Assembly: GCA_030145105.1 (NCBI GenBank)
Contig: JAQYWF010000005.1
Span: forward strand, 1 to 37,097
From: Desulfosarcina sp.
GTDB lineage: Bacteria; Desulfobacterota; Desulfobacteria; Desulfobacterales; Desulfosarcinaceae
Length of the DNA stretch: 37,097 nt
Direction: 5' to 3'
Shown here piece by piece: positions 8,111 through 16,028 of this stretch. The translations under genes and the position numbers were made by a program. The notes beneath the pieces were generated by a model that saw only the letters and a list, made by a program, of their open reading frames with translations, was not told where the DNA came from and made no database searches. How positions within the stretch are numbered: the stretch's first letter is position 1; each line of letters begins with the position of its first letter.

Positions 8111-9679
8111 TTAGTACAATGAGACACGTTTGTGGACCCAGTCGAGTCGGGCGAGAATCTTCTCGGGTTCGCTCTTCTGCTCGATGGCAGGGGTCATGGG
8201 AACCACCTTGTCGGTGGCGCCGGTTTTACGCTTGGCAGCCATCTTGGCCCGCTCGGCGGCACGCTTCTGGCGCAGGGACTCTTCGGCGGCGTCTCTTTCG
8301 GCGGCTGCCTTGGCGGTGGCTTCCTTCTCCGCCTTTGCCTTGGCGTCTGCTGCTGCTTGGGCCTTGGCGTCGGCATCCGCCTTTGCTTTGGCTTCCGCTT
8401 CGACCTTTGCCTTGGCTTCCGCGTCGGCTTTGGCTTTGGCGGCGGCTTCGGCGTCGGCTTTTGCCTTGGCGTTGGCTTGTGGGTCTACCGCCGCTGCGGC
8501 CGGGGCAGCTGCCGGAGCCGCTTCGGCTTTCTTTGCAGCGGCCGGCTTGGCTGCTGGGGCGGCTGCCGGTTTGGCGGCCGGTTTAGCGGCAGCCTTGGGA
8601 GCAGCGGCGGGTTTGGCCGGCGCCGCTTTTTTCTCTTCTTCTATGGTCAGATCCGGTGCCGGTGCCAGGGCGGCCAGGTCCACGGAGACGCCTTCCAGCC
8701 GTTTGGCGATGGGGGCGATATCGGCGGCGCTGCCACCATCCATGGCGATGTCGATGAATGCCTTGACCAGCCGGATGGCTTCGGGGTGGCGCATGATCAG
8801 GATGTCGGAACCGGCCATGAGGTAGGTGACGGCACCCACGGCTTCCATGAGGACGCCGCGTTTTTCCGGATCACCCAGTGTCGGGGCTTCGTCCACGTCC
8901 TGTTTGGCTTCCTTGCACTTCCAGATTTCGTTGGCCAGGTTGTTGATGATGGGCATCTGGAGTTTGTCGTCGCCCTGGGCCATGGCGGCCATTCTTAAGC
9001 GCTCCATGACCGAGTAGCTGTACTCCAGGCCGTAGCCCAGGCCGCCGGTGGTGGGGTCGATGAGCACCCGATCCATGGGCATGCCCAGGTTTTCCAGCAG
9101 GATGTTGACCTGCTTGGCCAGGTTGACGTCGATGGGAGACGAACTGATGATGGCATGGCCGTAGCCCATGGCGGCGGCGCCGATGCCCTTGTGGTTCTTG
9201 TCCTCCACCGGACCCAAGGTCAGCTGCACATCCTGGCAGTCTTCGGCGATTTGCTTGAAGACCGCTTCGTCCTTTTCGTGGTTGGCGATGCCCCAGACCA
9301 CCAGGGGAACATCGATAGCGCCCAGCACCTTTTTTACCGTTGCCGATGCTTCCTTCGGGCTGGCGTCGGTGCCGTTGGGGTCGATGCTTTTAAGTTGGAG
9401 CACGATAATCTCGGCGCCGTATTCCTCAACGCATTTTTTTGCCCATGCGGCCGGGTCGGAGACCACGTCCTTAAAGGGTTCCATTGCCGCTGCCGGCCAC
9501 TCATCGGGGGCCATGTCCCAGATCTCCATGGCCACTTTCGGTTTGTGGGGCATTTCCCCCTCAAACTGATAGAGTGGGTAGCAGGTTTCGCCTCCGACGG
9601 TAATGGCTTTGTCGCCTTTACCGATGGAGATCGCCTTTATCGCACCTGCATAGGATTCCTTGTAGAATTCGAAACTCAA
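8111..9679 (-). CDS. acsD: Corrinoid/iron-sulfur protein small subunit with TolA-like C-terminal extension (AcsD)
   Basis: The small subunit of the corrinoid/iron-sulfur protein pairs with AcsC and helps hold the corrinoid. Residues 1 to about 340 form the normal TIM-barrel CdhD/AcsD domain (IDPTTGGLGYGLEYSYSVMERLRMAAM). The family is usually a little over 300 residues, but this protein has 522. From about residue 345 comes IEEEKKAAPAKPAAAPKAAAK, then an Ala/Lys/Glu/Asp-rich stretch of AKADAEAKAK units to about residue 490. It ends in a non-repetitive tail (KILARLDWVHKRVSLY). The first part recalls Pro-Ala linkers of dehydrogenase E2 proteins and the second the helical TolA stalk. The start is TTG at 9679, supported by AAGGAGGTAACT directly before it. 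It is the first acs gene after a long leader. The function of the tail is unknown; it may tether or dock the mobile corrinoid protein (inference). Confidence 0.93.
   Translation of the reverse strand: MSFEFYKESYAGAIKAISIGKGDKAITVGGETCYPLYQFEGEMPHKPKVAMEIWDMAPDEWPAAAMEPFKDVVSDPAAWAKKCVEEYGAEIIVLQLKSIDPNGTDASPKEASATVKKVLGAIDVPLVVWGIANHEKDEAVFKQIAEDCQDVQLTLGPVEDKNHKGIGAAAMGYGHAIISSSPIDVNLAKQVNILLENLGMPMDRVLIDPTTGGLGYGLEYSYSVMERLRMAAMAQGDDKLQMPIINNLANEIWKCKEAKQDVDEAPTLGDPEKRGVLMEAVGAVTYLMAGSDILIMRHPEAIRLVKAFIDIAMDGGSAADIAPIAKRLEGVSVDLAALAPAPDLTIEEEKKAAPAKPAAAPKAAAKPAAKPAAAPAAKPAAAKKAEAAPAAAPAAAAVDPQANAKAKADAEAAAKAKADAEAKAKVEAEAKAKADADAKAQAAADAKAKAEKEATAKAAAERDAAEESLRQKRAAERAKMAAKRKTGATDKVVPMTPAIEQKSEPEKILARLDWVHKRVSLY
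8225..8640 (-). repeat. Degenerate tandem repeats encoding the Ala/Lys-rich AcsD tail
   Basis: The DNA is a run of GC-rich, six- to twelve-base degenerate units (on the plus strand gccttggcg, gctttggctt, gcggcttcgg) encoding AKADAEA-type repeats. It stays in frame with acsD throughout. Such tracts change length easily, so the exact copy number may differ between strains or assemblies. Confidence 0.8.
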
Positions 9680-9749
9680 AGTTACCTCCTTATCAGCTAC
9701 CGGTTAATGATTGAGGTGTACTACAGCAATGCGGTGGTTGATTGTGCAT

Positions 9750-9775
9750 GTGACAGGGCGAAAAGCCCCGGTCAC
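9750..9775 (-). promoter_or_regulatory. Leader hairpin upstream of acsD
   Basis: GTGAC-a-GGGC-GAAAA-GCCC-cg-GTCAC pairs into a nine-bp interrupted stem about 70-95 bases before the acsD TTG. No T-run follows in the minus direction. It would lie in the acsD mRNA leader if transcription starts at the promoter near 10055. Confidence 0.4.
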
Positions 9776-9824
9776 AAAATGAAAAACTCAGGCCCCCTTT
9801 CGTTTAAGTATTTTTTATATATAG

Positions 9825-9842
9825 TATCTACAGCGGTAGATA
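9825..9842. promoter_or_regulatory. Perfect dyad upstream of acsD, possible operator
   Basis: TATCTAC-AGCG-GTAGATA is an 18-bp dyad with perfect seven-base arms. It lies next to a TATATATA-rich stretch about 150 bases before acsD. It could be a regulator binding site for the acs operon; no known consensus was recognised. Confidence 0.4.
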
Positions 9843-9886
9843 AAAAGCCGTGGGAGAGAATAGGCGGGTATAGGATAGGGTTGCGG

Positions 9887-10078
9887 TCAGTGTGATGGAT
9901 CGTTTTCTTTTTCATGCAGCACAACATCGTCAAAACAGCCCTCTGGTACGCAAATGATGACTAATTTGTCAGCCGGTAAAACAGATTGTATTTTGTTGCG
10001 AAAGGGCCACTGGGGCCGAGATGGCCTCCCGCTTCCCAAAGGCGGAAAACCAAGGATTATTCTTATAGGTTGAATGGT
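9887..10078 (-). other. Open, protein-like stretch in the acsD leader (63 codons, no clear start)
   Basis: Read on the minus strand this stretch is open for 63 codons and looks protein-like: ...LGFPPLGSGRPSRPQWPF, KLVIICVPEGCFDDVVLHEKE, ending NDPSH-stop. There is no ATG or GTG start and no ribosome site; the only usual alternative is a TTG at 10039. It overlaps the predicted promoter at 10062. It may be a gene remnant, a leader peptide with a rare start, or chance. It shares no obvious similarity with neighbours. The remainder of the 9680-10230 gap holds the promoter, dyad and hairpins listed separately. Confidence 0.25.
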
Positions 10079-10089
10079 TTATTTGTCAA
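10062..10089 (-). promoter_or_regulatory. Sigma-70-like promoter for the acsD-acsE operon
   Basis: On the minus strand, TTGACA (10089-10084) is followed by a 16-base spacer and TATAAG (10067-10062), one base from the TATAAT consensus. The predicted start near 10055 would leave a leader of about 375 bases before acsD. It lies after the acsV stop, so acsD-acsE could be transcribed separately from the two upstream genes. Confidence 0.5.
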
Positions 10090-10154
10090 TAGAGGAGTGG
10101 GATTAAATCCCAATTTCCTACTATATTGTCTTCAATACGCAACGGGCATCGACA

Positions 10155-10175
10155 GCCGGTAAAACACCTACCGGC
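10155..10175 (-). other. Hairpin downstream of acsV
   Basis: GCCGGTA-N7-TACCGGC is a perfect seven-bp stem about 55 bases after the acsV stop codon. It has no T-run on the minus strand, so it would be at most a weak or Rho-assisted 3' end. Confidence 0.3.
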
Positions 10176-10230
10176 AGAACCGCTGTTATCCTTTATAGTT
10201 ATGACCATATGCGCGTCTAACAGGCCCCGG

Positions 10231-12177
10231 TCAGGACGGTTGTCGGCGCCGGGCCAGTCGTTCCTTGAGCCGGGGAAACTGATTCATGTCCGTGTGGGGC
10301 AGAAACAGGGCCGCCACATAATTATCCATGTAAGATGGGGTTTCCGACAGCTCGAAGTTGGTCATGCTGCGGGTCGCCTCGACCACATCCTTGCGGATCC
10401 GGTTGGTCAGGCTGCTCATCTTGGCCCCCAGAAGGGAGCTGTTACCGATAAAGGTGACCTTATCCGCGTCGATCTCGGGCAGCAGCCCGATGGTGATGGC
10501 CTTTTCCAGGTCCACATAACTGCCGAAACCGCCGGCCAGGATGATGCGGTCGATGTCCTGCATGCCCATGCCCACCTCGGTCAACAGGGTCATGCAGCCG
10601 CTGTAGATGGCCCCCTTGGCCCGAATCAGGTTTTCGATGTCGATTTCGGTAAAGGCGATGTCCCGGCCGATCTGGGTCTCGCCGGCCCAGGCCAGCACAT
10701 ATTCCCACACCCCGTTGTCCTCCCGTATACGATCTGTGGCCAGGTCCCGGTTGAACTTGCCCAGGTTGTTGATCAGGCCGAGTTCGAACATGACGGCGGT
10801 CATGATGATCACCCCGGATCCGCAGATACCCTTGGGACGCACACTGCCAATGGTCATCAACATAGGCTCCCAGGTGACCGGATCCAGGGAGAAGTCCTCG
10901 ATAGCACCTTTGGCTGCCCGCATGCCGAATTTGATACCGCCACCCTCGAGAGCCGGTCCGGCGCTGCAGGCGGCGCAGGCCAGCCAGTCCCGGTTGCCGA
11001 TGACGATCTCCGCGTTGGTGCCGATGTCCATGAACAGGGTCAGCCGGTCGTCCAGATACATCCCCCACCCCATGACCCCTGCCACGATGTCTCCGCCCAC
11101 ATAGCTGGAAACGGCCGGATAGACCAGGGCCGTGACGTGATCCCGCAGATCCAGGCCGATATCCACCGCCCGGATGGGCGGGTAGAGCGTGGACGCCGGC
11201 ACGTATGGGGAACGGCGGATATAGCGGGGATTTATCTGAAGCAGCAGCTGGGTCATGGTGGTGTTGCCGGCCAGGGTGATGGCGGCGATGTCGTCCGGAT
11301 CCACTTTGGCACGGCGCACGATCTTGCCGATGATGGTGTTGATGGTTTCCAAAACCATCTTGTGGAGACGCTCCAGTCCACCCTCTTTTTCGGCAAAGAC
11401 AATCCGGCTGATCACATCTTCCCCGTAACTGATCTGGCCGTTGAACTGACCATGTTCGGACATGACCTCACCACTTTTAAGGTCGATGAGCTGGCCGAAA
11501 ACCGTGGTGGTTCCGATGTCCATGGCGATGGCATAGTTGCGGTTGGTGGTGTCTCCGGACTGGACGTTGATGATCTCGGTCTTGCCGCTGTCCATTACCG
11601 GCCGGGCCAGGGTGGCGGTGACCCGGAATGCGTCCTTTCTCAGGGCGTCGGGAATTTTGCGGATTACCGGCAGGCTCACCGTCAGGTGGTGTTCGTCGTG
11701 GTGCAGCTTCAGGTGGCTGACCAACCGGGTGACGTCGGGCAGGTGATCCTGATTGTCGGGTTCGGGCAGTTCTATGTAAACCTTTTCTACTGGCGGGAGA
11801 AACAGCCCCTGTTCCTTCAGATCGTTGAGATCCATCTGCCGGATGCTGGCCGTACGCCGCGGGACGTAGTGCTGGCTGAGCACGCTGATGTCGATGGCCG
11901 ACTCTACAGGCACGCGGACGACCACATTTTCAGTGATCGTCGACCGGCAGGCCAGACGGAAACCTTTTTCCCGGTCGGCCTGGCTCAACTGCTCGCTGAG
12001 GCCTCCCTCCACCTCGCCGGTTTCCACGATAACCCGGCATTTGCCGCAGACGCCCTCGCCGCCGCACGAGGCGTTGATGTGCACCCCGGCCTCCATGGCT
12101 GCCCGGATCAGGCTTTCGCCGTCGTTTACCTTGATTTCGCGATTGTGGGGTAGAAATTTGATCGTATAGGTGGTCAT
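10231..12177 (-). CDS. acsV: Reductive activator of corrinoid/iron-sulfur protein (RACo/AcsV type, ferredoxin + ASKHA ATPase)
   Basis: Uses ATP to return inactive Co(II) corrinoid in AcsCD to the active Co(I) state. The 648 residues match the size of the Carboxydothermus protein. Residues 1-90 are a plant-type [2Fe-2S] domain with C38, C44, C47 (CGGEGVCGKC) and C77. A linker domain follows, then an ASKHA (actin-like) ATPase from about 205: DIGTTTVFGQLIDL (phosphate 1), CACSAGPALEGGGI, MDIGTNAEIVIGN (phosphate 2) and IILAGGFGSYVDLEKA (adenosine). The start has AAAGGA eight bases before ATG. It lies between the CoA-transferase gene and acsD, in the same direction. Homologues reactivate other corrinoid methyltransferases, but the position beside acsD/acsC makes the acs role likely. 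Confidence 0.9.
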   Translation of the reverse strand: MTTYTIKFLPHNREIKVNDGESLIRAAMEAGVHINASCGGEGVCGKCRVIVETGEVEGGLSEQLSQADREKGFRLACRSTITENVVVRVPVESAIDISVLSQHYVPRRTASIRQMDLNDLKEQGLFLPPVEKVYIELPEPDNQDHLPDVTRLVSHLKLHHDEHHLTVSLPVIRKIPDALRKDAFRVTATLARPVMDSGKTEIINVQSGDTTNRNYAIAMDIGTTTVFGQLIDLKSGEVMSEHGQFNGQISYGEDVISRIVFAEKEGGLERLHKMVLETINTIIGKIVRRAKVDPDDIAAITLAGNTTMTQLLLQINPRYIRRSPYVPASTLYPPIRAVDIGLDLRDHVTALVYPAVSSYVGGDIVAGVMGWGMYLDDRLTLFMDIGTNAEIVIGNRDWLACAACSAGPALEGGGIKFGMRAAKGAIEDFSLDPVTWEPMLMTIGSVRPKGICGSGVIIMTAVMFELGLINNLGKFNRDLATDRIREDNGVWEYVLAWAGETQIGRDIAFTEIDIENLIRAKGAIYSGCMTLLTEVGMGMQDIDRIILAGGFGSYVDLEKAITIGLLPEIDADKVTFIGNSSLLGAKMSSLTNRIRKDVVEATRSMTNFELSETPSYMDNYVAALFLPHTDMNQFPRLKERLARRRQPS

Positions 12178-12204
12178 GAAAAAATCCTTTGATTATGGAA
12201 TATA

Positions 12205-12269
12205 GGAATTGGGGGATTGAGGAATAGAAGGAATGTTGTCTTTTTGATATTTTAATTCCCCAATTCCTG
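12205..12269. repeat. Imperfect inverted repeat between acsV and the CoA-transferase gene
   Basis: AGGAATTGGGG (12205-12215) pairs with CCCCAATTCCT (12259-12269). The surroundings are simple aattcctcaatt-like repeats. It fills the 106-base spacer. It could fold in the mRNA, but lacks a clean T-run on the minus strand. Confidence 0.5.
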
Positions 12270-12283
12270 AATTCCTCAATCTC

Positions 12284-14164
12284 TCAATTGGTTTTAATGT
12301 CGTCAAACCGGCAACTCAAGGCGGCCATGCCGTCTTCCATGGCGGTGAACACGTGCACCGGCAGGCTGTTGAACAGGCTGATCATGCCCTGGTTGTCCGG
12401 TGCCGTATACGCGGTAAAGCCGGCAATGCCGTTGTCCCGGGCCCCTTCGAAGAGCTTTTTCATCAACCGCTTGCCAAGTCCCTTGCCCTGCCAGGTGCCG
12501 CTGACGGAGAATGCTACCTCGGCCAGGTTGCAGGACGGATCCAGCAGGTACTCGCCGATGCCCACCACCTTGCCGAAGCCAAACTCGCCGACCACCGCCA
12601 AAATGGTGAGATTTTCGATGTAGTCGACCTGGGATACCGCTCCCACATCGTCGGTGACGAAACTGGTCTTCTCATGAAAAAAGCGTGAGACAATATCGTC
12701 CTTGTCCAGGGTGTAAAAATGCTCCTGAATCCGCCGCTCGTCGACCGGTTTGGCCGGCCGGATGGTTATCGTTTGGCCCTCGATTTCAAGCGTCTCTTCC
12801 AGGCGGAGGGGATAAACGCCGTGCAGGGAGCCTTTCACCGTTCGTTCGGCGCCGATCAGGTTCAGCCGCTTGGCCTGGTGCAACAGTTCATCCCGAAAAT
12901 CCGGGTGGGCGATGCTGATCATGGCCATGGCCCGCTCCTGGAAACTTTTGCCGAACAGGTTCACGACACCGAATTCGGTGGCCACGTAATGGACGTCGGC
13001 CCGGGGCACCACGACGGCAGTGTCGCTCAGCATGGGAACGATGCGGCTTTTTTCCCCACTCTCGGCGGTGGCGGGAAGCATGATGATGCTGCGTCCCCCC
13101 TCGGACTGAAAGGCGCCTCGAATGAAATCGAGCATGCCGGTGACACCGGAAAAGTTGTTGAACTCCAGGGCGTCGGCGGCCACCTGGCCGGTCAGGTCCA
13201 TGGCCATGGCGACGGACAATGAGACCATTTTGTTGTGGGCGGCGATGACAGCCGGCGCGTTGACCACATCCGACGGGTGAAATTCAATCGCCGGGTTATC
13301 GTTGATAAATTCGTAAAGGCTGGGCGATCCGATGGCGCTGCTGGCCACCATTTTCCTGTTGTTCAACCCTTTACGGCGATTGGTGATCACCCCCCGGGCA
13401 AACAGGTGCATGATTTCGTTGGTCATAAACTGGGTGTGAATGCCCAGATCGCTTTTGTCCGAAAGGGTCATCAAGGTTGCCTGGGGAGCCGTACCCGGAC
13501 TGATTTGAAGCGTGGAACCATCCTCGATGAGCCGGGCAATCAGCTGTGCGATGGTGTCGGCTGCCTCGGATTCAGGGACGGCCGGCAGGGTTAGGAGGGG
13601 CTCATGCTTTTCAACCACGAGGTGGACGTCGTTGACGTGAATGAAACTGCGGCCCAGCACCCGGGGCATTTCCGGGTTCACCTGGACGATGACCAGATCC
13701 GCGGAGCTTGCCGCCGCCAGGGTAATGTCCACGGAAACCCCCAGGCTCATCCAGCCGAAATCGTCGGGCGGCGTCGCCTGGATCAGGGCCACGTGGATAG
13801 GCATGCGGCGGCTTTTGAACAGCCGGGGCACGGCCGACAGATTCAGCGGCGTAAGAAAGCGGGCCTGTTCGGCCAAGTGGCTTGATTTTGCCGAGCCTGT
13901 ATAAAATGATCGAATGTTCAGACGTTGGCCCCGGGTGCGGTTGGCGATCAGCGAGAGCGGGGCGGTTTCCAGTGACATGAGCCGGACGATCTCCAGATCG
14001 GTGAACCAGGCGGTCGCTTCGGCCAGGGTTTTTACCAGATGCTGGGGTTCCCCGCAGGACGAACCGATAAACACCCGCTGACCGGGTCGGATATGCCCGA
14101 TGGCATCTTCGGCCGTGCATCGTTTCTGCACGTAGTTGTCCGCCCAGTATAAATTCCCCGCCAT
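12284..14164 (-). CDS. Acetyl-CoA hydrolase/CoA-transferase fused to a GNAT acetyltransferase
   Basis: A bifunctional protein of 626 residues. Residues 1 to about 430 are an acetyl-CoA hydrolase/transferase (Cat1-like) domain, recognisable by FIGSSCGEPQHLV near the N-terminus and the C-terminal ATEFGVVNLFGKSFQERA block. Such enzymes move CoA between acetate and another acid, or hydrolyse acetyl-CoA. From about 465 a GNAT domain follows (ITIRPAKPVDERRIQEHFY, VGIGEYLLDP, and the acetyl-CoA loop QGKGLGKRLMKKL), so it may acetylate a protein or small molecule. The combination is a known but poorly characterised fusion family. The start ATG 14164 follows GGGGAG. It opens the minus-strand series ending in acsE, suggesting exchange of acetate with the acetyl-CoA handled by CODH/ACS (inference). 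Confidence 0.85.
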   Translation of the reverse strand: MAGNLYWADNYVQKRCTAEDAIGHIRPGQRVFIGSSCGEPQHLVKTLAEATAWFTDLEIVRLMSLETAPLSLIANRTRGQRLNIRSFYTGSAKSSHLAEQARFLTPLNLSAVPRLFKSRRMPIHVALIQATPPDDFGWMSLGVSVDITLAAASSADLVIVQVNPEMPRVLGRSFIHVNDVHLVVEKHEPLLTLPAVPESEAADTIAQLIARLIEDGSTLQISPGTAPQATLMTLSDKSDLGIHTQFMTNEIMHLFARGVITNRRKGLNNRKMVASSAIGSPSLYEFINDNPAIEFHPSDVVNAPAVIAAHNKMVSLSVAMAMDLTGQVAADALEFNNFSGVTGMLDFIRGAFQSEGGRSIIMLPATAESGEKSRIVPMLSDTAVVVPRADVHYVATEFGVVNLFGKSFQERAMAMISIAHPDFRDELLHQAKRLNLIGAERTVKGSLHGVYPLRLEETLEIEGQTITIRPAKPVDERRIQEHFYTLDKDDIVSRFFHEKTSFVTDDVGAVSQVDYIENLTILAVVGEFGFGKVVGIGEYLLDPSCNLAEVAFSVSGTWQGKGLGKRLMKKLFEGARDNGIAGFTAYTAPDNQGMISLFNSLPVHVFTAMEDGMAALSCRFDDIKTN

Positions 14165-14232
14165 CGGCTCCCCTTTGTCGGTCAGACACCTACTTTATGA
14201 ATGCCTTAACCGAGTCGCTGTTCGAGCGTATA

Positions 14233-14261
14233 TTCATAACGGTTCGTTGAACCTTTATCAA
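14233..14261 (-). promoter_or_regulatory. Promoter with embedded dyad for the CoA-transferase gene
   Basis: On the minus strand, TTGATA (14261-14256), a 17-base spacer and TATGAA (14238-14233) form a fair sigma-70 promoter about 60 bases before the ATG at 14164. The spacer contains the perfect dyad GGTTC-AAC-GAACC (14241-14253), a possible operator. Confidence 0.45.
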
Positions 14262-14481
14262 GAAAAAGTCCTTCCGCTGCCCTGACACGGCAACCGTCCT
14301 CGACCTGGTATTGACGGGAACTGAATGTGATTCACTTTCTCTGCTTGTTGACATTGTGGCGCATATATTGTAGCGAGTTAAAGCTTTTAGCTATTTATAT
14401 CCAACGCCGGGAAAGTTGTTGTACAACAGGGTGGTTTAACGCAAACGCAATATTTGGCTGGCATCTTTTCAGGCGGTGTTC

Positions 14482-14739
14482 ATGCTCAATTGGTTGAAGG
14501 TCTTCAGCGGCGCCATCGACAGATCCAATGTGGCGTTGGGCCGTTTGGTCTCCTAGGTCACCCTGCTGCTGCTGCTGGTTGTTTTTTTGATGTGGTCATC
14601 AATCACGTTTTGGCACCAGACCACACAGAAAATCTGCTACAAGCTCGAACAAATCTGTATCTCTGTGGTTATTGAAATAATGAAAAGGCGCTTTGGGCTG
14701 CTGTCAAGATGGCAACTTGAAATTTCCCTGGTAAATTGA
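14482..14739 (+). pseudogene. Relic of a TRAP transporter small permease gene (dctQ-like), amber-interrupted
   Basis: From ATG 14482 the frame reads MLNWLKVFSGAIDRSNVALGRLVS, stop (TAG at 14554), then VTLLLLLVVFLMWS. TRAP small permeases typically begin AIDRxNxxxGRLxSW followed by a hydrophobic helix, so the TAG very probably replaces a Trp codon. Beyond about 40 residues the match fades (FWHQTTQKICYKLEQ) and the frame ends at TGA 14739, far short of a working subunit. It lies just before dctP, while a complete, larger dctQ lies after it. A possible plus-strand promoter (TTGACA at 14348, poor -10) lies upstream. Nothing else was seen in 14262-14481. Confidence 0.6.
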
Positions 14740-14791
14740 AGTGTTGCCGGAAGTCTAATGATTTATCAACCACCCATCAAGGAGGAATACT

Positions 14792-15886
14792 GTGAAAAGA
14801 CGAGAATTTATTAAAAAAGCTGGTGCTGGTGCTATTGCTGCTGGAGCCGTGATTGCAGGTGCTCCTGCGGTACATGCAAAAAAGACGATAGACATTACAA
14901 TGGTTGCTACGTGGGGTCGAGATTTCCCCGGCCTGGGGACGGGGGCGCAACGTTTTGCAAAGCGATTGTCCGATATGACCGATGGTCGTATGAAAGTGAA
15001 CTATTTTGCCTCTGGTGAACGGGTAAAGGCATTCGATTCCTTCGATGAGGTCGCCTCGGGCAATGCACAGATTTATCATGCCGCCGAATACTATTGGAAA
15101 GGCAAGCACCCTGGTTTTCCTTTTTTCTGTTCTGTTCCTTTTGGACTAACCTACACCGAATTTAACGCCTGGATTCGCTTCGGCGGCGGTCAGGAACTAT
15201 GGGATGAACTGGGTGCCGAATTTGGCGTCAAAGGCTTGATGTGCGGCAATACCGGCTCGCAGATGGGCGGATGGTTTCGCAAGGAAATCAACTCTGTCGA
15301 TGACCTGAAGGGGCTCAAAATGCGTATTCCCGGCCTTGGCGGCGATGTCATGGCCAAGCTGGGCGCTTCCCCGGTTTCCCTTCCCGGTGGCCAGATTTAT
15401 GAAAACCTGATTTCCGGATCAATTGATGCGACGGAGTGGGTCGGCCCCTGGAATGATGGATTCATGAAGTTCTACGAAGCCGCCAAGTATTACTACTACC
15501 CGGGCATGCATGAGCCGGGGTCAATGCTGTGTATCGGCTTGAATAAAAAATGGTGGGATGGCCTTTCAAAATCCGACCAATTGATTATTGAAGCTGCCTC
15601 ATCCATGGAAAACGATGTCATGATGGCTGAATTCAATGCGAAAAACGGAGCGTCCCTTGCCAAGCTGGTCACCGATCAAGGCGTACAACTACGTGAATTT
15701 AATGATGATATATACGATGCTTTTGGTAAAGCATCTGCGGAAGTATATGCAGAGACAAGAAAACATAGTAAACTGGCAGCAAAAATATATGACAGTTTTG
15801 CCGACGCACGCAAAGAGGTGGGAAGCTGGATGAAGATCTCCGATCAGGCCTACCTTAACCAGCGTAACCGTGTGCTTGCTTTCTGA
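14792..15886 (+). CDS. dctP: TRAP transporter periplasmic solute-binding protein (DctP, TakP-like)
   Basis: Captures a carboxylate in the periplasm and delivers it to the DctQM membrane unit. The 364 residues start at GTG 14792, just after AAGGAGGAATACT. The signal is of Tat type: KRREFIKKAGAGAIAAGAVIAGAPAVHA, with likely cleavage after about residue 28. The segment MRIPGLGGDVMAKLGASPVSLPGGQIYENLISG, then IDATEWVGPWND and YYYYPGMHEPGS, matches the TakP branch, which binds 2-oxo acids such as pyruvate in characterised members. The exact ligand here is not known. A relic dctQ lies before it; a hairpin and the functional dctQ and dctM follow. Confidence 0.92.
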   Translation: MKRREFIKKAGAGAIAAGAVIAGAPAVHAKKTIDITMVATWGRDFPGLGTGAQRFAKRLSDMTDGRMKVNYFASGERVKAFDSFDEVASGNAQIYHAAEYYWKGKHPGFPFFCSVPFGLTYTEFNAWIRFGGGQELWDELGAEFGVKGLMCGNTGSQMGGWFRKEINSVDDLKGLKMRIPGLGGDVMAKLGASPVSLPGGQIYENLISGSIDATEWVGPWNDGFMKFYEAAKYYYYPGMHEPGSMLCIGLNKKWWDGLSKSDQLIIEAASSMENDVMMAEFNAKNGASLAKLVTDQGVQLREFNDDIYDAFGKASAEVYAETRKHSKLAAKIYDSFADARKEVGSWMKISDQAYLNQRNRVLAF

Positions 15887-15912
15887 TCGATACCTAAACG
15901 TCTCTCATTTAA

Positions 15913-15943
15913 AATATGGTACCCCCTGGGGTACCATATTTTT
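15913..15943 (+). terminator. Hairpin with T-run after dctP (attenuating terminator)
   Basis: AATATGGTACCCC and GGGGTACCATATT form a 13-bp near-perfect stem followed by TTTTT including the stem end. Placed between the binding-protein gene and the permease genes, it probably lets dctP be expressed above dctQM, as is common in such operons (inference). Confidence 0.7.
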
Positions 15944-16028
15944 CGTCTATGGTGGACGTTCCAAATAACCAATTCAGCTGTCCGGTTTCGTACCGCCGCA
16001 CAATCACATTATATCTACTACCTCACAT

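Noticed and set aside
8225-8640. CRISPR or minisatellite reading of the repeats in acsD
   Set aside because: Units are short, degenerate and in frame, with no spacers; they encode a protein tail.
8080-8998. Several low-complexity plus-strand ORFs opposite the AcsD tail
   Set aside because: Produced by the repetitive GC-rich tract; the AcsD frame with its strong ribosome site and TTG start explains the region.
10126-12153. 675-codon plus-strand ORF opposite acsV
   Set aside because: Antisense shadow; RACo motifs are complete on the minus strand.
14348-14376. Plus-strand TTGACA as promoter for the TRAP genes
   Set aside because: The -35 is perfect but the matching -10 (TAGCGA) at 17 bases is poor, and TATATT lies only 10 bases away.
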